Of a stretch of 64,000 bases of DNA, positions 16,942 through 27,685 are shown piece by piece. How positions within the stretch are numbered: position 1 is the first letter of the stretch; every line of letters starts with the position of its first letter. The translations under genes and the position numbers were made by a program. This DNA is from Lewinellaceae bacterium (GTDB lineage: Bacteria > Bacteroidota > Bacteroidia > Chitinophagales > Saprospiraceae): contig JACJXZ010000003.1 in the NCBI GenBank assembly GCA_020636375.1, positions 310,001 to 374,000 of the forward strand, written 5' to 3'. The notes beneath the pieces are model-generated. The model did not search any database. It was not told where the DNA came from and was given only the letters and a program-made list of their open reading frames with translations.

Positions 16942-17220
16942 TCAAAGCCGGGCGCCGGGGAAAATGCGGCGGATTTGCCGGGCCAAATTGCCATCTGGCC
17001 GATCGGTGATCAACCGGCGGTGTATTTTTCTGATCTCCCGGCGGGCCTTGCGGCGGCCGTACCAGCGGATAGCTTCGTAGGCGGCCCGTTCGTCTTCAGG
17101 CCGTTTCCGAGGAGGCGCTTCGTTCGGCTGCCGGCGGGGAAAAACTCCGGGGCCGTCCGCCCTGTCCCGTCCGAACAGGCAACGCCAGCAGAGCCGGAGG
17201 TCATTCCACCACTTCCTCAT
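16942..17220 (-). CDS. Small basic protein overlapping the ECF sigma gene
   Basis: Starting at the ATG at 17220, this frame encodes 92 residues (MRKWWNDLRLCWRCLFGRD...) and overlaps the last 20 bases of the sigma factor gene, an arrangement typical of translational coupling. The protein starts with an aromatic-rich amphipathic segment containing CxxC (LCWRCLF) and continues as a very basic Arg/Lys-rich chain (YGRRKARREIRKIHRR). I recognise no family. Its position suggests a partner or regulator of the sigma factor, but it has no membrane segment and no zinc anti-sigma motif. A chance open frame in GC-rich DNA is the main alternative. Confidence 0.5.
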   Translation of the reverse strand: MRKWWNDLRLCWRCLFGRDRADGPGVFPRRQPNEAPPRKRPEDERAAYEAIRWYGRRKARREIRKIHRRLITDRPDGNLARQIRRIFPGARL

Positions 17221-17764
17221 AACGAATGGATTTTGCTTTAATCTCCCTGCGGACTTTTTCCAGGCACTTGTGTTTCTGGACGGTAGCCGAGCGGGTGCTG
17301 GCAAAGCCGAACGCTTCGGCGATTTCCGGCAACGGCATGCGCTGGTAGTAAAAGGCTTGCAAAATCTCCATGCACTTGCGGCCGGCGGCGGCCAGGAAGC
17401 GGAAGAGGCGGAGTTTTGGTTTCGGCGGCTGTTCGAAGAACTCTTCGGGGATATCCATTTCTTTTTCCAGCCTGCTGAAGGTGAGCAGATGGCCGTCCTG
17501 CCTGCGCTGCCGCAACCAGAGATGCCTGGCAATACCGACGATGTATGCGGAGGGAGAGGACTGTATTTCCAGCTGGCCCTCCACCGCTTTCTCGTAGAGC
17601 ACGACCAATGCGTCCTGGAAGATGTCCCGGGCGTCTTCATATTCGCCCCCCAGGGCTTTGACCAACCGGGCCACTTTGGGGAAGCACGAGCTGTAAAGCT
17701 GCTCGAAGGCCGCTTCCCGATGGGTGCGGAGCTGCCTGGCGATGTCTGTCGTTTTTGCCGTCAT
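17201..17764 (-). CDS. ECF-type RNA polymerase sigma factor
   Basis: A 187-residue sigma-70 family protein of ECF size. Region 2 spans about residues 15-85 (FEQLYSSCFPKVARLVKALGG, ARDIFQDALVVLYEKA and YIVGIARHLWLRQRR), and region 4 about 125-180 (CMEILQAFYYQRMPLPEIAEAFGF, STRSATVQKHKCLEKVR). The linker (95-125) is rich in Pro and Phe. It would direct RNA polymerase to a small regulon. No canonical anti-sigma gene is adjacent; only the overlapping 92-residue basic protein follows. Confidence 0.9.
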   Translation of the reverse strand: MTAKTTDIARQLRTHREAAFEQLYSSCFPKVARLVKALGGEYEDARDIFQDALVVLYEKAVEGQLEIQSSPSAYIVGIARHLWLRQRRQDGHLLTFSRLEKEMDIPEEFFEQPPKPKLRLFRFLAAAGRKCMEILQAFYYQRMPLPEIAEAFGFASTRSATVQKHKCLEKVRREIKAKSIRYEEVVE

Positions 17765-17904
17765 TACCGGTGAATTGAGTGATCAAAAGGTTGTTTCGCT
17801 TCGGCCTTTACTCTTTTAAGTGCATGAATTTCCCAAAATATCACCGCGGATGGCGTTTTTTTAAAAAAAATTTCCGGAAGGTGCCCTATGCTTATAAAAA
17901 GCCC

Positions 17905-19152
17905 TCATCCAAGCGCCGCTCCGATTGCTTCTGCCGCCAGCCGTCCACTGCGCATGGCGGCGTTGATGGATCCGTTCAGCAGGTGGTCTCCGCATTGAAA
18001 AAGGTGCTCATTGAGGCGTAGTTCCGCAGGGGCGGCGTTGTGGCGGACCTGCCGCTGAGCAGGAAGGGCGTACCCGACGATCCGTTCGTCCAGAAGGCGC
18101 CAACGGTCCACGGCCCCGCCGAACCAGCGCCGCAATTCTTCCTTCACCTGGCTGGCGAGCACTTCGCCGCTTTCTGCCGCCCTCCCTACGATAGACACCG
18201 AGATGAGGTTTTGGCCCCGGGGGGCATAACCTTCGGCTACCTGGTTCATCGCCACCACGCTGTTGACGAGCCCCTCCGGCATGGTATTGAGCGCGATAAC
18301 GGGGTGCCGGATCGGCGCTGTGGGGGCTGTAAAGTGCAGGTGGGTAGTGCTGGCATGCCCCTGGCCGGTCGCAGGCGCATATTCGCGGATCAACCCGGTA
18401 GCTTCTGTTGCCAGCAGGATGGTGCGGGCATCGAAACGATCGCCGGCAGCAGTATGCACTGTATTGTCGGCTATGCGCTGTACCCGGCAGTTCAGGCGGA
18501 GGGCCTCTGCCGGCAGGTTGGCGGCCAACTGGCGGGGGATAGCTTCCATGCCGGCGTTCGGCACGGCCACCGGGCCTTCGGCAAACATTTTGAATACAAA
18601 ATCGAACATGCGGCGGCTGGTTTGCAGCTCTTTTTCCAGAAAAATACCGCTGTAGAAAGGCCGGAAAAAGCGGCTGATCAACTCCTGTCCGAACCCATAA
18701 TCCTGCTGCAGCGCCTCCAGGGTCGTTTTCTCCCCGGCGGCGAATATGTCGTCCAGGCTTTGGGCCCGGAGGCGGTTGCTCAGGCTCAGGATTTTGAGCT
18801 TATCCCGCAGGCTGCCGGCTTTAGCCGCCAGGGAGGGAAGGAGGCTGCTCCAGTCGCGCAGGGGATCGCCGATGCGGTCCTGGCTTCCGTCGGGTTGCAA
18901 CAGGATGGCGCCCGGGCGGAAGGGCCGGAGATTCAACGCTTCGTAGTCGAGCAGCGCCCTGGCTTCCGGATAGGCCGTGGCAAAAACCTGGAACCCGCGG
19001 TCGAGCAGGAACCCGTCCTTTTTATCTGTCTTTACGCGCCCGCCCACCCGGCTGTCCGCTTCCAGCAGGCGAGTGGAGAATCCTCTTTGATGCAAATAAT
19101 TGGCGGCCGTCAGGCCCGACAGGCCGCCGCCGATGATGATCACGTCCGTCAT
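17905..19152 (-). CDS. FAD-dependent amine oxidase/phytoene desaturase-like protein
   Basis: A 415-residue flavoprotein. The N-terminal dinucleotide-binding loop is VIIIGGGLSGLTAANYL, followed by LLEADSRVGGRVKTD, the arginine-containing GGR motif of the protoporphyrinogen oxidase, amine oxidase and phytoene desaturase superfamily. The C-terminal FAD segment is FQCGDHLLNGSINAAMRSGRLAAEAI. The substrate cannot be read from sequence; no carotenoid or haem genes flank it. Length is typical of the NAD(P)-binding FAD oxidoreductases common in Bacteroidota. It is monocistronic on the minus strand. Confidence 0.9.
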   Translation of the reverse strand: MTDVIIIGGGLSGLTAANYLHQRGFSTRLLEADSRVGGRVKTDKKDGFLLDRGFQVFATAYPEARALLDYEALNLRPFRPGAILLQPDGSQDRIGDPLRDWSSLLPSLAAKAGSLRDKLKILSLSNRLRAQSLDDIFAAGEKTTLEALQQDYGFGQELISRFFRPFYSGIFLEKELQTSRRMFDFVFKMFAEGPVAVPNAGMEAIPRQLAANLPAEALRLNCRVQRIADNTVHTAAGDRFDARTILLATEATGLIREYAPATGQGHASTTHLHFTAPTAPIRHPVIALNTMPEGLVNSVVAMNQVAEGYAPRGQNLISVSIVGRAAESGEVLASQVKEELRRWFGGAVDRWRLLDERIVGYALPAQRQVRHNAAPAELRLNEHLFQCGDHLLNGSINAAMRSGRLAAEAIGAALG

Positions 19153-19254
19153 GGTAAAGCGAATATCGTTATGGGGTTATCCACATTCAAGGAATATTAA
19201 TACGCCTTCTCCGAAGAACATCAAAAAAGCGAGATTGTTGGAGAAGCCATCGCC

Positions 19255-19356
19255 GGCTACCCGTCTGATGTTGGACACTCCATGCCTCCTGCACACGCTC
19301 GGCCTCGACTCCGCTCGGCTTTCTCCTTTCCGCTGTCCAACCTCAGACGGGTAGCC
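19255..19356. repeat. Inverted repeat with 23-base arms
   Basis: Arms at 19255-19277 and 19334-19356 pair with one mismatch (GGCTACCCGTCTGATG... against its near-complement) around a 56-base centre. No gene lies in the 19153-19560 gap; this structure and the glyQS promoter are its only visible content. Confidence 0.75.
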
Positions 19357-19509
19357 CCATCGCCCGTTAAAAACCCGGAGGAGGCAGGCCGCTTTGAAGG
19401 TTTCCTCGCATTGCCTTTCTTTTTGCCTGCGCCAAGGCACATCGCCCATTAATTTACCTCATGTGTATAAATAGCCCGGCCAGGCACTTCCAAACCCCCC
19501 TATTTGTTT

Positions 19510-19517
19510 TATCTTTG
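19510..19517 (+). promoter_or_regulatory. -7 element of the glyQS promoter
   Basis: TATCTTTG fits the bacteroidete -7 consensus TAnnTTTG exactly and lies 44 bases before the glyQS start. No clear TTG is found at the expected -33 distance. Confidence 0.5.
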
Positions 19518-19561
19518 CGCCTTAAAATTTGCCTGAAAGCGGAAAAAACTGACAATAGCCC

Positions 19562-21103
19562 ATGGCACAGCAAAGCGATCTGTTCAAAAAACTCATTGCC
19601 CACAGCAAGGAATACGGTTTCATATTTCAGTCGAGTGAAGTATACGACGGCCTGAGCGCCGTTTATGATTACGGCCCGTACGGCGTGGAGTTCAAAAATA
19701 ATATCCGGGAATACTGGTGGCGCAGCATGGTCCGTATGCACGAGAACATCGTCGGCATAGACGCCGCCATTTTCATGCACCCCAAGACCTGGAAGGCCTC
19801 CGGCCACGTCGATGCGTTCAACGACCCGCTGATCGACAATAAGGACAGCAAGAAGCGCTACCGTGCCGACGTACTCATCGAAGAGTACATGGACAAACTG
19901 GAAGCCAAAATCCAGAAAGAGGTAGATAAGGCCGCCAAGCGGTTCGGCGAAAAATTTGACGAGGCGGTTTTCCGCTCCACCAACGATCGGGTATTGCGCT
20001 ATCAGGAAGAGCACGGCCGCGTCCGGGAACGCCTGGCCCAGGCGATGACCAAGGGCGACCTGGCGGAGCTGAAGCAGCTCATCGAGGACCTGGAGATCGC
20101 CGACCCGGAATCCGGCTCCCGCAACTGGACCGAGGTGCGGCAGTTCAACCTGATGTTTTCCACCCAGCTGGGCAATATTGCCGGCGAGGATGGCAAGCTC
20201 TACCTGCGCCCCGAAACGGCCCAGGGCATTTTCGTCAATTTCCTGAACGTACAGAAAACCACCCGCCAGAAAATCCCCTTCGGCATCGCACAGATTGGCA
20301 AGGCTTTCCGAAACGAGATCACCGCCCGCCAGTTCATCTTCCGCATGCGCGAGTTCGAGCAGATGGAAATGCAGTTCTTCATCCGGCCCGGCGAACAACA
20401 AAAGTGGTATGAATACTGGAAGCAGGCCCGCATGAAATGGCACCTGGCCCTGGGCACTGCTCCGGGAAAACTGCGCTTTCACGACCACGACAACCTGGCC
20501 CACTATGCGGACGCCGCCGTGGACATCCAGTTTGAATTCCCCTTCGGCTTTAAGGAACTGGAGGGCATCCACAGCCGCACCGACTTCGACCTCGGCAACC
20601 ACCAGGAACTTTCCGGCAAAAAAATCCAGTACTTCGACCCGGAACTGAATGACAGCTATGTGCCTTATGTCGTGGAGACCTCCATCGGCCTGGACCGCAT
20701 GTTCCTGGCTATGATGAGCAATGCCCTCGTGGAAGAAGAGGTGCCCGGCTCCGGCAATACCCGGGAGGTGCTCAAACTGCACCCTGCCCTGGCGCCGGTT
20801 AAGTGCGCCATACTGCCGCTGAAACGCAACGAAGAACGCCTGGTGGCCCTGGCCAAGGATATTTTCAACGACCTGCGCTTCTCCTTCCAGGTACAATACG
20901 ACGACACCGGCAGCATCGGCAAACTCTATCGCCGGCAGGACGCCATCGGCACGCCCTACTGCGTGACCGTCGACTTCGAATCGCTGGATGACAATACCGT
21001 CACCTTGCGCGAACGCGATAGCCTCGAACAGGAGCGGGTACCCATCGCCAGGCTGGAGGAAATCATCCGCAAACGGGTGGATATGAAGCAGCTTTTCGGT
21101 TAG
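19562..21103 (+). CDS. glyQS: Glycine--tRNA ligase (single-chain type)
   Basis: A 513-residue class II aminoacyl-tRNA synthetase of the homodimeric alpha2 type, which charges tRNA-Gly. Visible motifs are the N-terminal FIFQSSEVYDGLSAVYDYGP, motif 2 FRNEITARQFIFRMREFEQ, the GIHSRTDFDL segment, motif 3 in SIGLDRMFLAMM, and the C-terminal anticodon-binding domain from about residue 415 (CAILPLKRNEERLVALA). A helical insertion at about 105-185, rich in Glu and Lys, is usual in bacteroidete enzymes. The start at 19562 follows a good -7 element. It is monocistronic. Confidence 0.97.
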   Translation: MAQQSDLFKKLIAHSKEYGFIFQSSEVYDGLSAVYDYGPYGVEFKNNIREYWWRSMVRMHENIVGIDAAIFMHPKTWKASGHVDAFNDPLIDNKDSKKRYRADVLIEEYMDKLEAKIQKEVDKAAKRFGEKFDEAVFRSTNDRVLRYQEEHGRVRERLAQAMTKGDLAELKQLIEDLEIADPESGSRNWTEVRQFNLMFSTQLGNIAGEDGKLYLRPETAQGIFVNFLNVQKTTRQKIPFGIAQIGKAFRNEITARQFIFRMREFEQMEMQFFIRPGEQQKWYEYWKQARMKWHLALGTAPGKLRFHDHDNLAHYADAAVDIQFEFPFGFKELEGIHSRTDFDLGNHQELSGKKIQYFDPELNDSYVPYVVETSIGLDRMFLAMMSNALVEEEVPGSGNTREVLKLHPALAPVKCAILPLKRNEERLVALAKDIFNDLRFSFQVQYDDTGSIGKLYRRQDAIGTPYCVTVDFESLDDNTVTLRERDSLEQERVPIARLEEIIRKRVDMKQLFG

Positions 21104-21318
21104 TTCCCGGGCCATAAATAAAATTTTCCTGATTTCCAGAACCCTGGAAGCATTTTGTCCGTACACCCCTTTGTGATTTTTCTCAGCGTTTTTGGCGGAG
21201 TGCCGTTTCATTAAGTTTGTGAGGCAGCATTCCGGGACAGGTTGAAGCTACCGGCAGTTCAGGTAGCTTCCGCCTGTACCCTTCGCTCAATCGTTTCTAT
21301 TATCAATCCCCGGACAAG

Positions 21319-23772
21319 ATGATGAAAAAAGCTACCCAAAGGACTTGTCTGGTGGCGGCGGTTTTTGCCCTGTCGTTTGCCACCTCCCACGCTCAACGCA
21401 ACCTGGCCCTCTACAGCATGCCGGGTGTGCAACAGGCCACTTATGTCAATCCCGGTTTCATTCCCGAGGCCGATGTCGTCGTCGGTTTGCCGATAGTTTC
21501 CAACATCAACGGAGGGTTCAGCAATAACGGTTTTACGCTCGAAGACCTGGGAGCGAAGGGCTGGAACCTTCGGGGCCTGCGGCTGGACTACAACGAGCTC
21601 TTCCCTCTGGTTGAAAACAGCAATGTCGCGGCCAGCGAGCTGAGCACCCATCTGTTTGCCATCGGTTTTCGTTCAAAAAACCAATATTTTGCTTTCGAAT
21701 CCCGGGAACACATCCTCGGCACGGCCTATTATCCGGGAGCCGCCATACAACTTGGAGCAGACCTCCACAACGGGAAGTTTGAGCCGGGCCTGGCCTATAA
21801 CCTCAATGACTTTTCTTATGACCTGACCCACTTCCGCGACTTTTCCCTGACCTATGCCCGCCAGTTCGGCCGGGCTTCCGCCGGAGTCCGGCTGCGCTAC
21901 CTGGTCGGCCTGGAAAACTACTCGACCTCCGGCCCGGGGATCGTCCTGGCAGCTACCGAAGAAATGAATGTCTTCCAGGTGGACGGCCAGCTTCAGTTGT
22001 GGTCCGCCGGCGCATCCTCCTTATCGGGAGACGGCAGTTATCCGATAGGCGGGCAGGGCAACTACGGGTTCGCCTTTGACTTTGGCAGCACTTATGCCCT
22101 GGGGGAAAAACTGACGGCCTCCTTCAGCGTCGTCAACCTGGGCGGCATTAACTGGACTGCCGATGTCAGAAGAAGGATGATCTCCAAAGAGATCGAAGAT
22201 CCCTATAATGAAGTTGAAGAAATTTTTGATGGCTTCATCAATGGCAATGCTTCTGCCACTTTGTCTTATAATACGGCATTGCCCACCCTCATATTTGTAG
22301 GAAGTACTTACCAGTTCAGCGACAGAAGCGCTTTTTATGTGTTGGCGAATTCCCGCTACGCTATGGGCCGCCACAATCTGGCTTTGGCGCTTTCCTATTC
22401 CCAAAAGATCGGCAAACCCATCCGGGCCTCTTTGACCTATTCGGCCCTCAAGGGAAGCCTGATGAATATCGGAGCAGGGATGACCATCAAGCTGGGGGCA
22501 ATCCAGCTATTTGGCGCAGCAGACAATTTACTTACCCTCGTCACGCCATCGACTTCCCATAATGCCCATATCAACGTAGGGATTAACCTCGCTTTCCATA
22601 AAAAGCCCAAGCCGGAAATTCCGGTAGCGGCTGTTATGCCTATCGATTCGACGGCTTTAGCCGCCGCACAGGGTACGGCCCGGCCAACGCCCCCGGCCCA
22701 ACAGCCCGTTGCGCCGAATACAGCCCGGCCACAGCCCCCCGCCCAGCAGCCTGCCGCGCCAGCCACCCCCAGGCCGAAGCCTCTGGTAGAAGAACCCGCT
22801 GAACCCATCGCAGCCAAACCGCAGCCGCCGGCTCAAAAACCCGCCGCGACGGACACCCCCAAACCAAAACCGCTGGTGGAAGAACCCGCCGAACCCATCG
22901 CAGCCAAACCACAGCCGCCGGCTCAAAAACCCGCCGCGACGGACACCCCCAAACCAAAACCGCTGGTAGAAGAACCGGCCGAACCCATCGCAGCCAAACC
23001 ACAGCCGCCGGCTGCGGAACCCACTGCGCCAAATACGAGCCGGCCAGAGCCTGCCTCCCCTCGGCCTGCCGCTCCGTCGCAGCCAAAGCCAAGCCCTCCC
23101 CGCACCGGGCCGATCCAGTACACGGTCATACAGGGAGCGGTGTATATGGAGGGAGGATCCAATAAGGTCAGCCACTATTACTTCGACGTATACAAGGTGC
23201 TTTCAGATGGGGCGCGCGAACTGGTTCGCACCGGCAGAATGCCCGGAGGCGATTACAAACTCTACCTCGACCAGGCCTTTGACCATGAGATCACCATCAA
23301 GAATTCAGACTCCGACCCGCTCGTCTTAAAATTGAAGGCGAAAGAGCTGGAGAAATCCGGAAAGACAATCGACAGGAATATCATCCTGCGGAAAGCCTCT
23401 TCTTCCGGCAGCACGGGTTCATCCATTCAGAATCATGCCTATATCGGCACCAAGGGAGCAGGCGAGCTTCCGGCAGAGGACCTGATGGGCCTTTCCGTGC
23501 CGGAACTGAAGCAGGAAGAAGCGGAGGTCATCCAGCGGCCAGTGCCCAAAGAGGACCCGCTGAACCTGTGGGCCAGCCAGCAAGAACGCAGCCTCCGGCT
23601 AAAAAAAAACGCCTCGATCTATAAAGAAATGGATTCAGGCTCCCAGGTGCTGGCCCGCCTAAGTGCGGGGATGGAAATTGAAGTGCTCGAACGCACTACC
23701 CCGGAATGGTGGATGGTAGCCTACCGAAACCGGATCGGCTGGCTGGAAGTCAGTCAGGCGGGGCAGGACTAA
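21319..23772 (+). CDS. Exported DUF5723-type barrel with Pro-rich repeats and SH3 domain
   Basis: An 817-residue protein. Residues 1-25 are a signal peptide. Residues about 26-430 match the bacteroidete DUF5723 outer-membrane barrel (NLALYSMPGVQQATYVNPGFIPEADV at its start, repeated FDFGSTYALGEKL-type strands). Residues about 445-595 are a Pro/Ala/Lys-rich linker with near-identical 30-residue repeats (EEPAEPIAAKPQPPA). Residues about 600-695 form a beta domain (IQYTVIQGAVYMEGG). Residues about 760-813 are a bacterial SH3 domain (RLKKNASIYKEMDSGSQVLA, WWMVAYRNRIGWLEV). The design suggests a barrel linked by a flexible periplasmic or surface arm to a peptidoglycan- or peptide-binding module. 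That is inference. Confidence 0.82.
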   Translation: MMKKATQRTCLVAAVFALSFATSHAQRNLALYSMPGVQQATYVNPGFIPEADVVVGLPIVSNINGGFSNNGFTLEDLGAKGWNLRGLRLDYNELFPLVENSNVAASELSTHLFAIGFRSKNQYFAFESREHILGTAYYPGAAIQLGADLHNGKFEPGLAYNLNDFSYDLTHFRDFSLTYARQFGRASAGVRLRYLVGLENYSTSGPGIVLAATEEMNVFQVDGQLQLWSAGASSLSGDGSYPIGGQGNYGFAFDFGSTYALGEKLTASFSVVNLGGINWTADVRRRMISKEIEDPYNEVEEIFDGFINGNASATLSYNTALPTLIFVGSTYQFSDRSAFYVLANSRYAMGRHNLALALSYSQKIGKPIRASLTYSALKGSLMNIGAGMTIKLGAIQLFGAADNLLTLVTPSTSHNAHINVGINLAFHKKPKPEIPVAAVMPIDSTALAAAQGTARPTPPAQQPVAPNTARPQPPAQQPAAPATPRPKPLVEEPAEPIAAKPQPPAQKPAATDTPKPKPLVEEPAEPIAAKPQPPAQKPAATDTPKPKPLVEEPAEPIAAKPQPPAAEPTAPNTSRPEPASPRPAAPSQPKPSPPRTGPIQYTVIQGAVYMEGGSNKVSHYYFDVYKVLSDGARELVRTGRMPGGDYKLYLDQAFDHEITIKNSDSDPLVLKLKAKELEKSGKTIDRNIILRKASSSGSTGSSIQNHAYIGTKGAGELPAEDLMGLSVPELKQEEAEVIQRPVPKEDPLNLWASQQERSLRLKKNASIYKEMDSGSQVLARLSAGMEIEVLERTTPEWWMVAYRNRIGWLEVSQAGQD
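22771..23040 (+). repeat. 90-base in-frame tandem repeats
   Basis: Three units of exactly 90 bases (22771-22860, 22861-22950, 22951-23040), the middle two nearly identical and the outer edges diverged. They encode 30-residue Pro/Ala/Lys/Glu repeats in the barrel protein's linker, so unit gain or loss would change linker length without breaking the frame. Confidence 0.9.
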
Positions 23773-23779
23773 TAAGCAC

Positions 23780-25006
23780 CTATAAATTAGACGTAATCAG
23801 CAGGTCGAGGTCGGTGGATTTGATCTCGAACCGTTCGCCGAGGTAGCTATTGGTCAGGCAGCCTTTATAGGTATATACGCCGTGGCGCAGGCCCAGGTTA
23901 TTGAACAGGAGGTATTCGATGCTTCCGGTGCTGCCCGCTTTCAGCAGGATGGGCGTCAGGATATTGCTCACAGCCATGGAAGCGGTGCGGGAGACTCTTG
24001 ATGCGATATTGGGCACACAATAATGGATAACCTCATGTTTGACAAAGGTAGGTTTTTCCAGGCTTGTCACTTCGGAGGTGGCAAAACATCCGCCCTGGTC
24101 GATACTCACATCAATAATGACTGCCCCCGGCTTCATCTTGGTCACCAGATCTTCACTCACGATCACGGGCGTTCGCCCGGATTTGGAATGCACGGCGCCG
24201 ATCGCTACATCAGCCGCCAGTAGTTCTTTTTCCAGGTAGTGGGGATTGACGGCGCAGGTGTAGAGCGGGCGGCCCACCTGATTTTGCAGGCGTTTCAGCT
24301 TAGTGATGTTATTGTCGAAAATCCGGACTTCGGCGCCCAGTCCGAGGGCGGTGCGGGTGGCATATTCCGCGACGATGCCGGCGCCGAGGATGACGACCTT
24401 AGCGCTGGGAACCCCGGATATCCCTCCCAGGAGGACTCCTTTGCCTCCGCCGGTGGTGGACATGAGTTCGGCGGCGGTGAGCATAGCGCTGATGCCCGCC
24501 AGTTCGCTCATGATCCGCACGACGGGGAAAGTGTCGGATTCATCCTTGATGTATTCCATAGCCAGGGCGATGACCCGCTTCTGGCGCAGTTTGTTGATGT
24601 AGTCGGCGGTTATGATCGGCAACTGCAGCGGGGAGATGAGGATCTGATTGGGATGCATCAGTTCGATCTCCTTCAGCGTAGGGGGCGCCACTTTGATGAT
24701 GACATCCGCTTTATATACCTGTTCCGAACTGTAGGCGACTTCGGCGCCGGCTTCGGAATAATCATGATCGGAATAGCTGGACTTTTCCCCGGCTTCGGTT
24801 TCAATGACGAGGCGGTGGCCGTGCGCAACCAGAGTAGCGACGGAGGAGGGGACTAGGGCCACCCGGTTTTCCTGCATGGTGATCTCCTTGGGAATACCAA
24901 TGAACAGCTTATCAGGCTTTTGCTGAACCTGAAGGGTTTCGGCCTGCGGCCGGTACTGGCTTTCGGTAAACTCTCTAGGAACAGGTATCTTCTTTTTATC
25001 GCTCAT
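23780..25006 (-). CDS. ald: Alanine dehydrogenase-like protein (catalytic His replaced)
   Basis: A 408-residue member of the alanine dehydrogenase/transhydrogenase-alpha family. The N-terminal fold (IGIPKEITMQENRVALVPSSV), the NAD loop (VVILGAGIVAEYATRTALGLGAEV) and the C-terminal NIASRVSRTASMAVSN segment are family hallmarks. The lysine of the VKVKEP motif is kept (IIKVAPP), but the catalytic His of TYLHLA is replaced: the aligned stretch reads ISPLQLPI, with Gln or Pro there. The first 35 residues (MSDKKKIPVPREFTESQ...) are an extension absent from typical enzymes. Annotation pipelines would call it alanine dehydrogenase; true alanine oxidation is doubtful. It converges with the barrel gene, eight bases apart. 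Confidence 0.78.
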   Translation of the reverse strand: MSDKKKIPVPREFTESQYRPQAETLQVQQKPDKLFIGIPKEITMQENRVALVPSSVATLVAHGHRLVIETEAGEKSSYSDHDYSEAGAEVAYSSEQVYKADVIIKVAPPTLKEIELMHPNQILISPLQLPIITADYINKLRQKRVIALAMEYIKDESDTFPVVRIMSELAGISAMLTAAELMSTTGGGKGVLLGGISGVPSAKVVILGAGIVAEYATRTALGLGAEVRIFDNNITKLKRLQNQVGRPLYTCAVNPHYLEKELLAADVAIGAVHSKSGRTPVIVSEDLVTKMKPGAVIIDVSIDQGGCFATSEVTSLEKPTFVKHEVIHYCVPNIASRVSRTASMAVSNILTPILLKAGSTGSIEYLLFNNLGLRHGVYTYKGCLTNSYLGERFEIKSTDLDLLITSNL

Positions 25007-25027
25007 AACAGCGCTAGCTTCAGTAGC

Positions 25028-25459
25028 CTACAAAATTAGGATTTTTCGGCTGGAATCGCCGATTATTTCCAGTTTAATTCGGACGGTGCCTTCCGGCAGG
25101 AGCGCTTCGATCAGCTCCGGCCATTCGATGAGGCAGTACGCTCCACTGTAAAGGTAATCTTCGATGCCGATTTGCAAGGCCTCCTCTATATCCCGGAGGC
25201 GATAGAGGTCCATATGAAAAACAGGTTTTCCCTTCTCTTCCCTCAAACTCTTATATTCATACTCATTGACAATCGAAAAAGTTGGGCTGGCCACCTCTTC
25301 TTTTACGCCCAGGCAGCGGCAAAGAGCCTGGATGAGAGAGGTTTTGCCCGCCCCAATTTCCCCGTAAAAAGCCATTACCCTTGCCTGCGAGGCATATTTC
25401 AGCAACATTTCGGCGGCTTCCGGCAATGCCTCCGGGCCGTGGATGACAACTTCCTGCAT
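25028..25459 (-). CDS. tsaE: tRNA threonylcarbamoyladenosine biosynthesis ATPase TsaE
   Basis: Starting at the ATG at 25459 gives 143 residues, the family's normal length; further upstream codons derive from the TTGAGGTG repeat and are not credible. The Walker A loop is GEIGAGKTSLIQALC, with SPTFSIVNEYE and HMDLYRL typical of TsaE, and LIEWPELIEALLP near the end. TsaE works with TsaB and TsaD to form t6A37 on ANN-decoding tRNAs. It follows the alanine dehydrogenase-like gene upstream on the same strand by 21 bases (TsaE first), so the two are probably co-transcribed. Confidence 0.95.
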   Translation of the reverse strand: MQEVVIHGPEALPEAAEMLLKYASQARVMAFYGEIGAGKTSLIQALCRCLGVKEEVASPTFSIVNEYEYKSLREEKGKPVFHMDLYRLRDIEEALQIGIEDYLYSGAYCLIEWPELIEALLPEGTVRIKLEIIGDSSRKILIL

Positions 25460-25508
25460 GGCGGATGCCTTTTGGCGCAAAGGTAAGGAATTGGTTGGAT
25501 GTATGTAT

Positions 25509-25548
25509 GTTGAGGTGTTGAGGTGGTGAGGTGTTGAGGTGTTGAGGT
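25509..25548. repeat. Octamer tandem repeat (GTTGAGGT)
   Basis: Five head-to-tail units of eight bases, four identical and one with a single change (GGTGAGGT), in the gap between tsaE and gyrB. Confidence 0.9.
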
Positions 25549-25696
25549 GGCGGCTACTCCCGGCGAAGTGATTAAAATTGCGGTATTGCCATGCCTGGAT
25601 ACCCGGCAGAAAAAACATCAACAAATTGCTTAAACCACTGATCGGAAAAGGGTGTTTTAATACCGTTAAAACCTATAATAAGCACAGTTTTTTTAG

Positions 25697-25704
25697 TATT
25701 TTTG
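25697..25704 (+). promoter_or_regulatory. -7 element just before gyrB
   Basis: TATTTTTG fits TAnnTTTG and ends only four bases before the gyrB ATG (25709). If used, transcription would start at or next to the start codon, giving a leaderless mRNA. No clear -33 TTG is present. Confidence 0.45.
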
Positions 25705-25708
25705 CAGA

Positions 25709-27685
<1,977 letters not shown>

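Noticed and set aside
19454..21211. Long open frame on the minus strand opposite glyQS
   Set aside because: It mirrors an unambiguous synthetase gene, has no domain, and reflects absent stop codons in GC-rich antisense DNA. Similar frames oppose gyrB, the protease, rpoN and the aminopeptidase.
25460..25624. N-terminal extension of TsaE
   Set aside because: It derives from the GTTGAGGT octamer repeat and exceeds the family's length; the ATG at 25459 fits.
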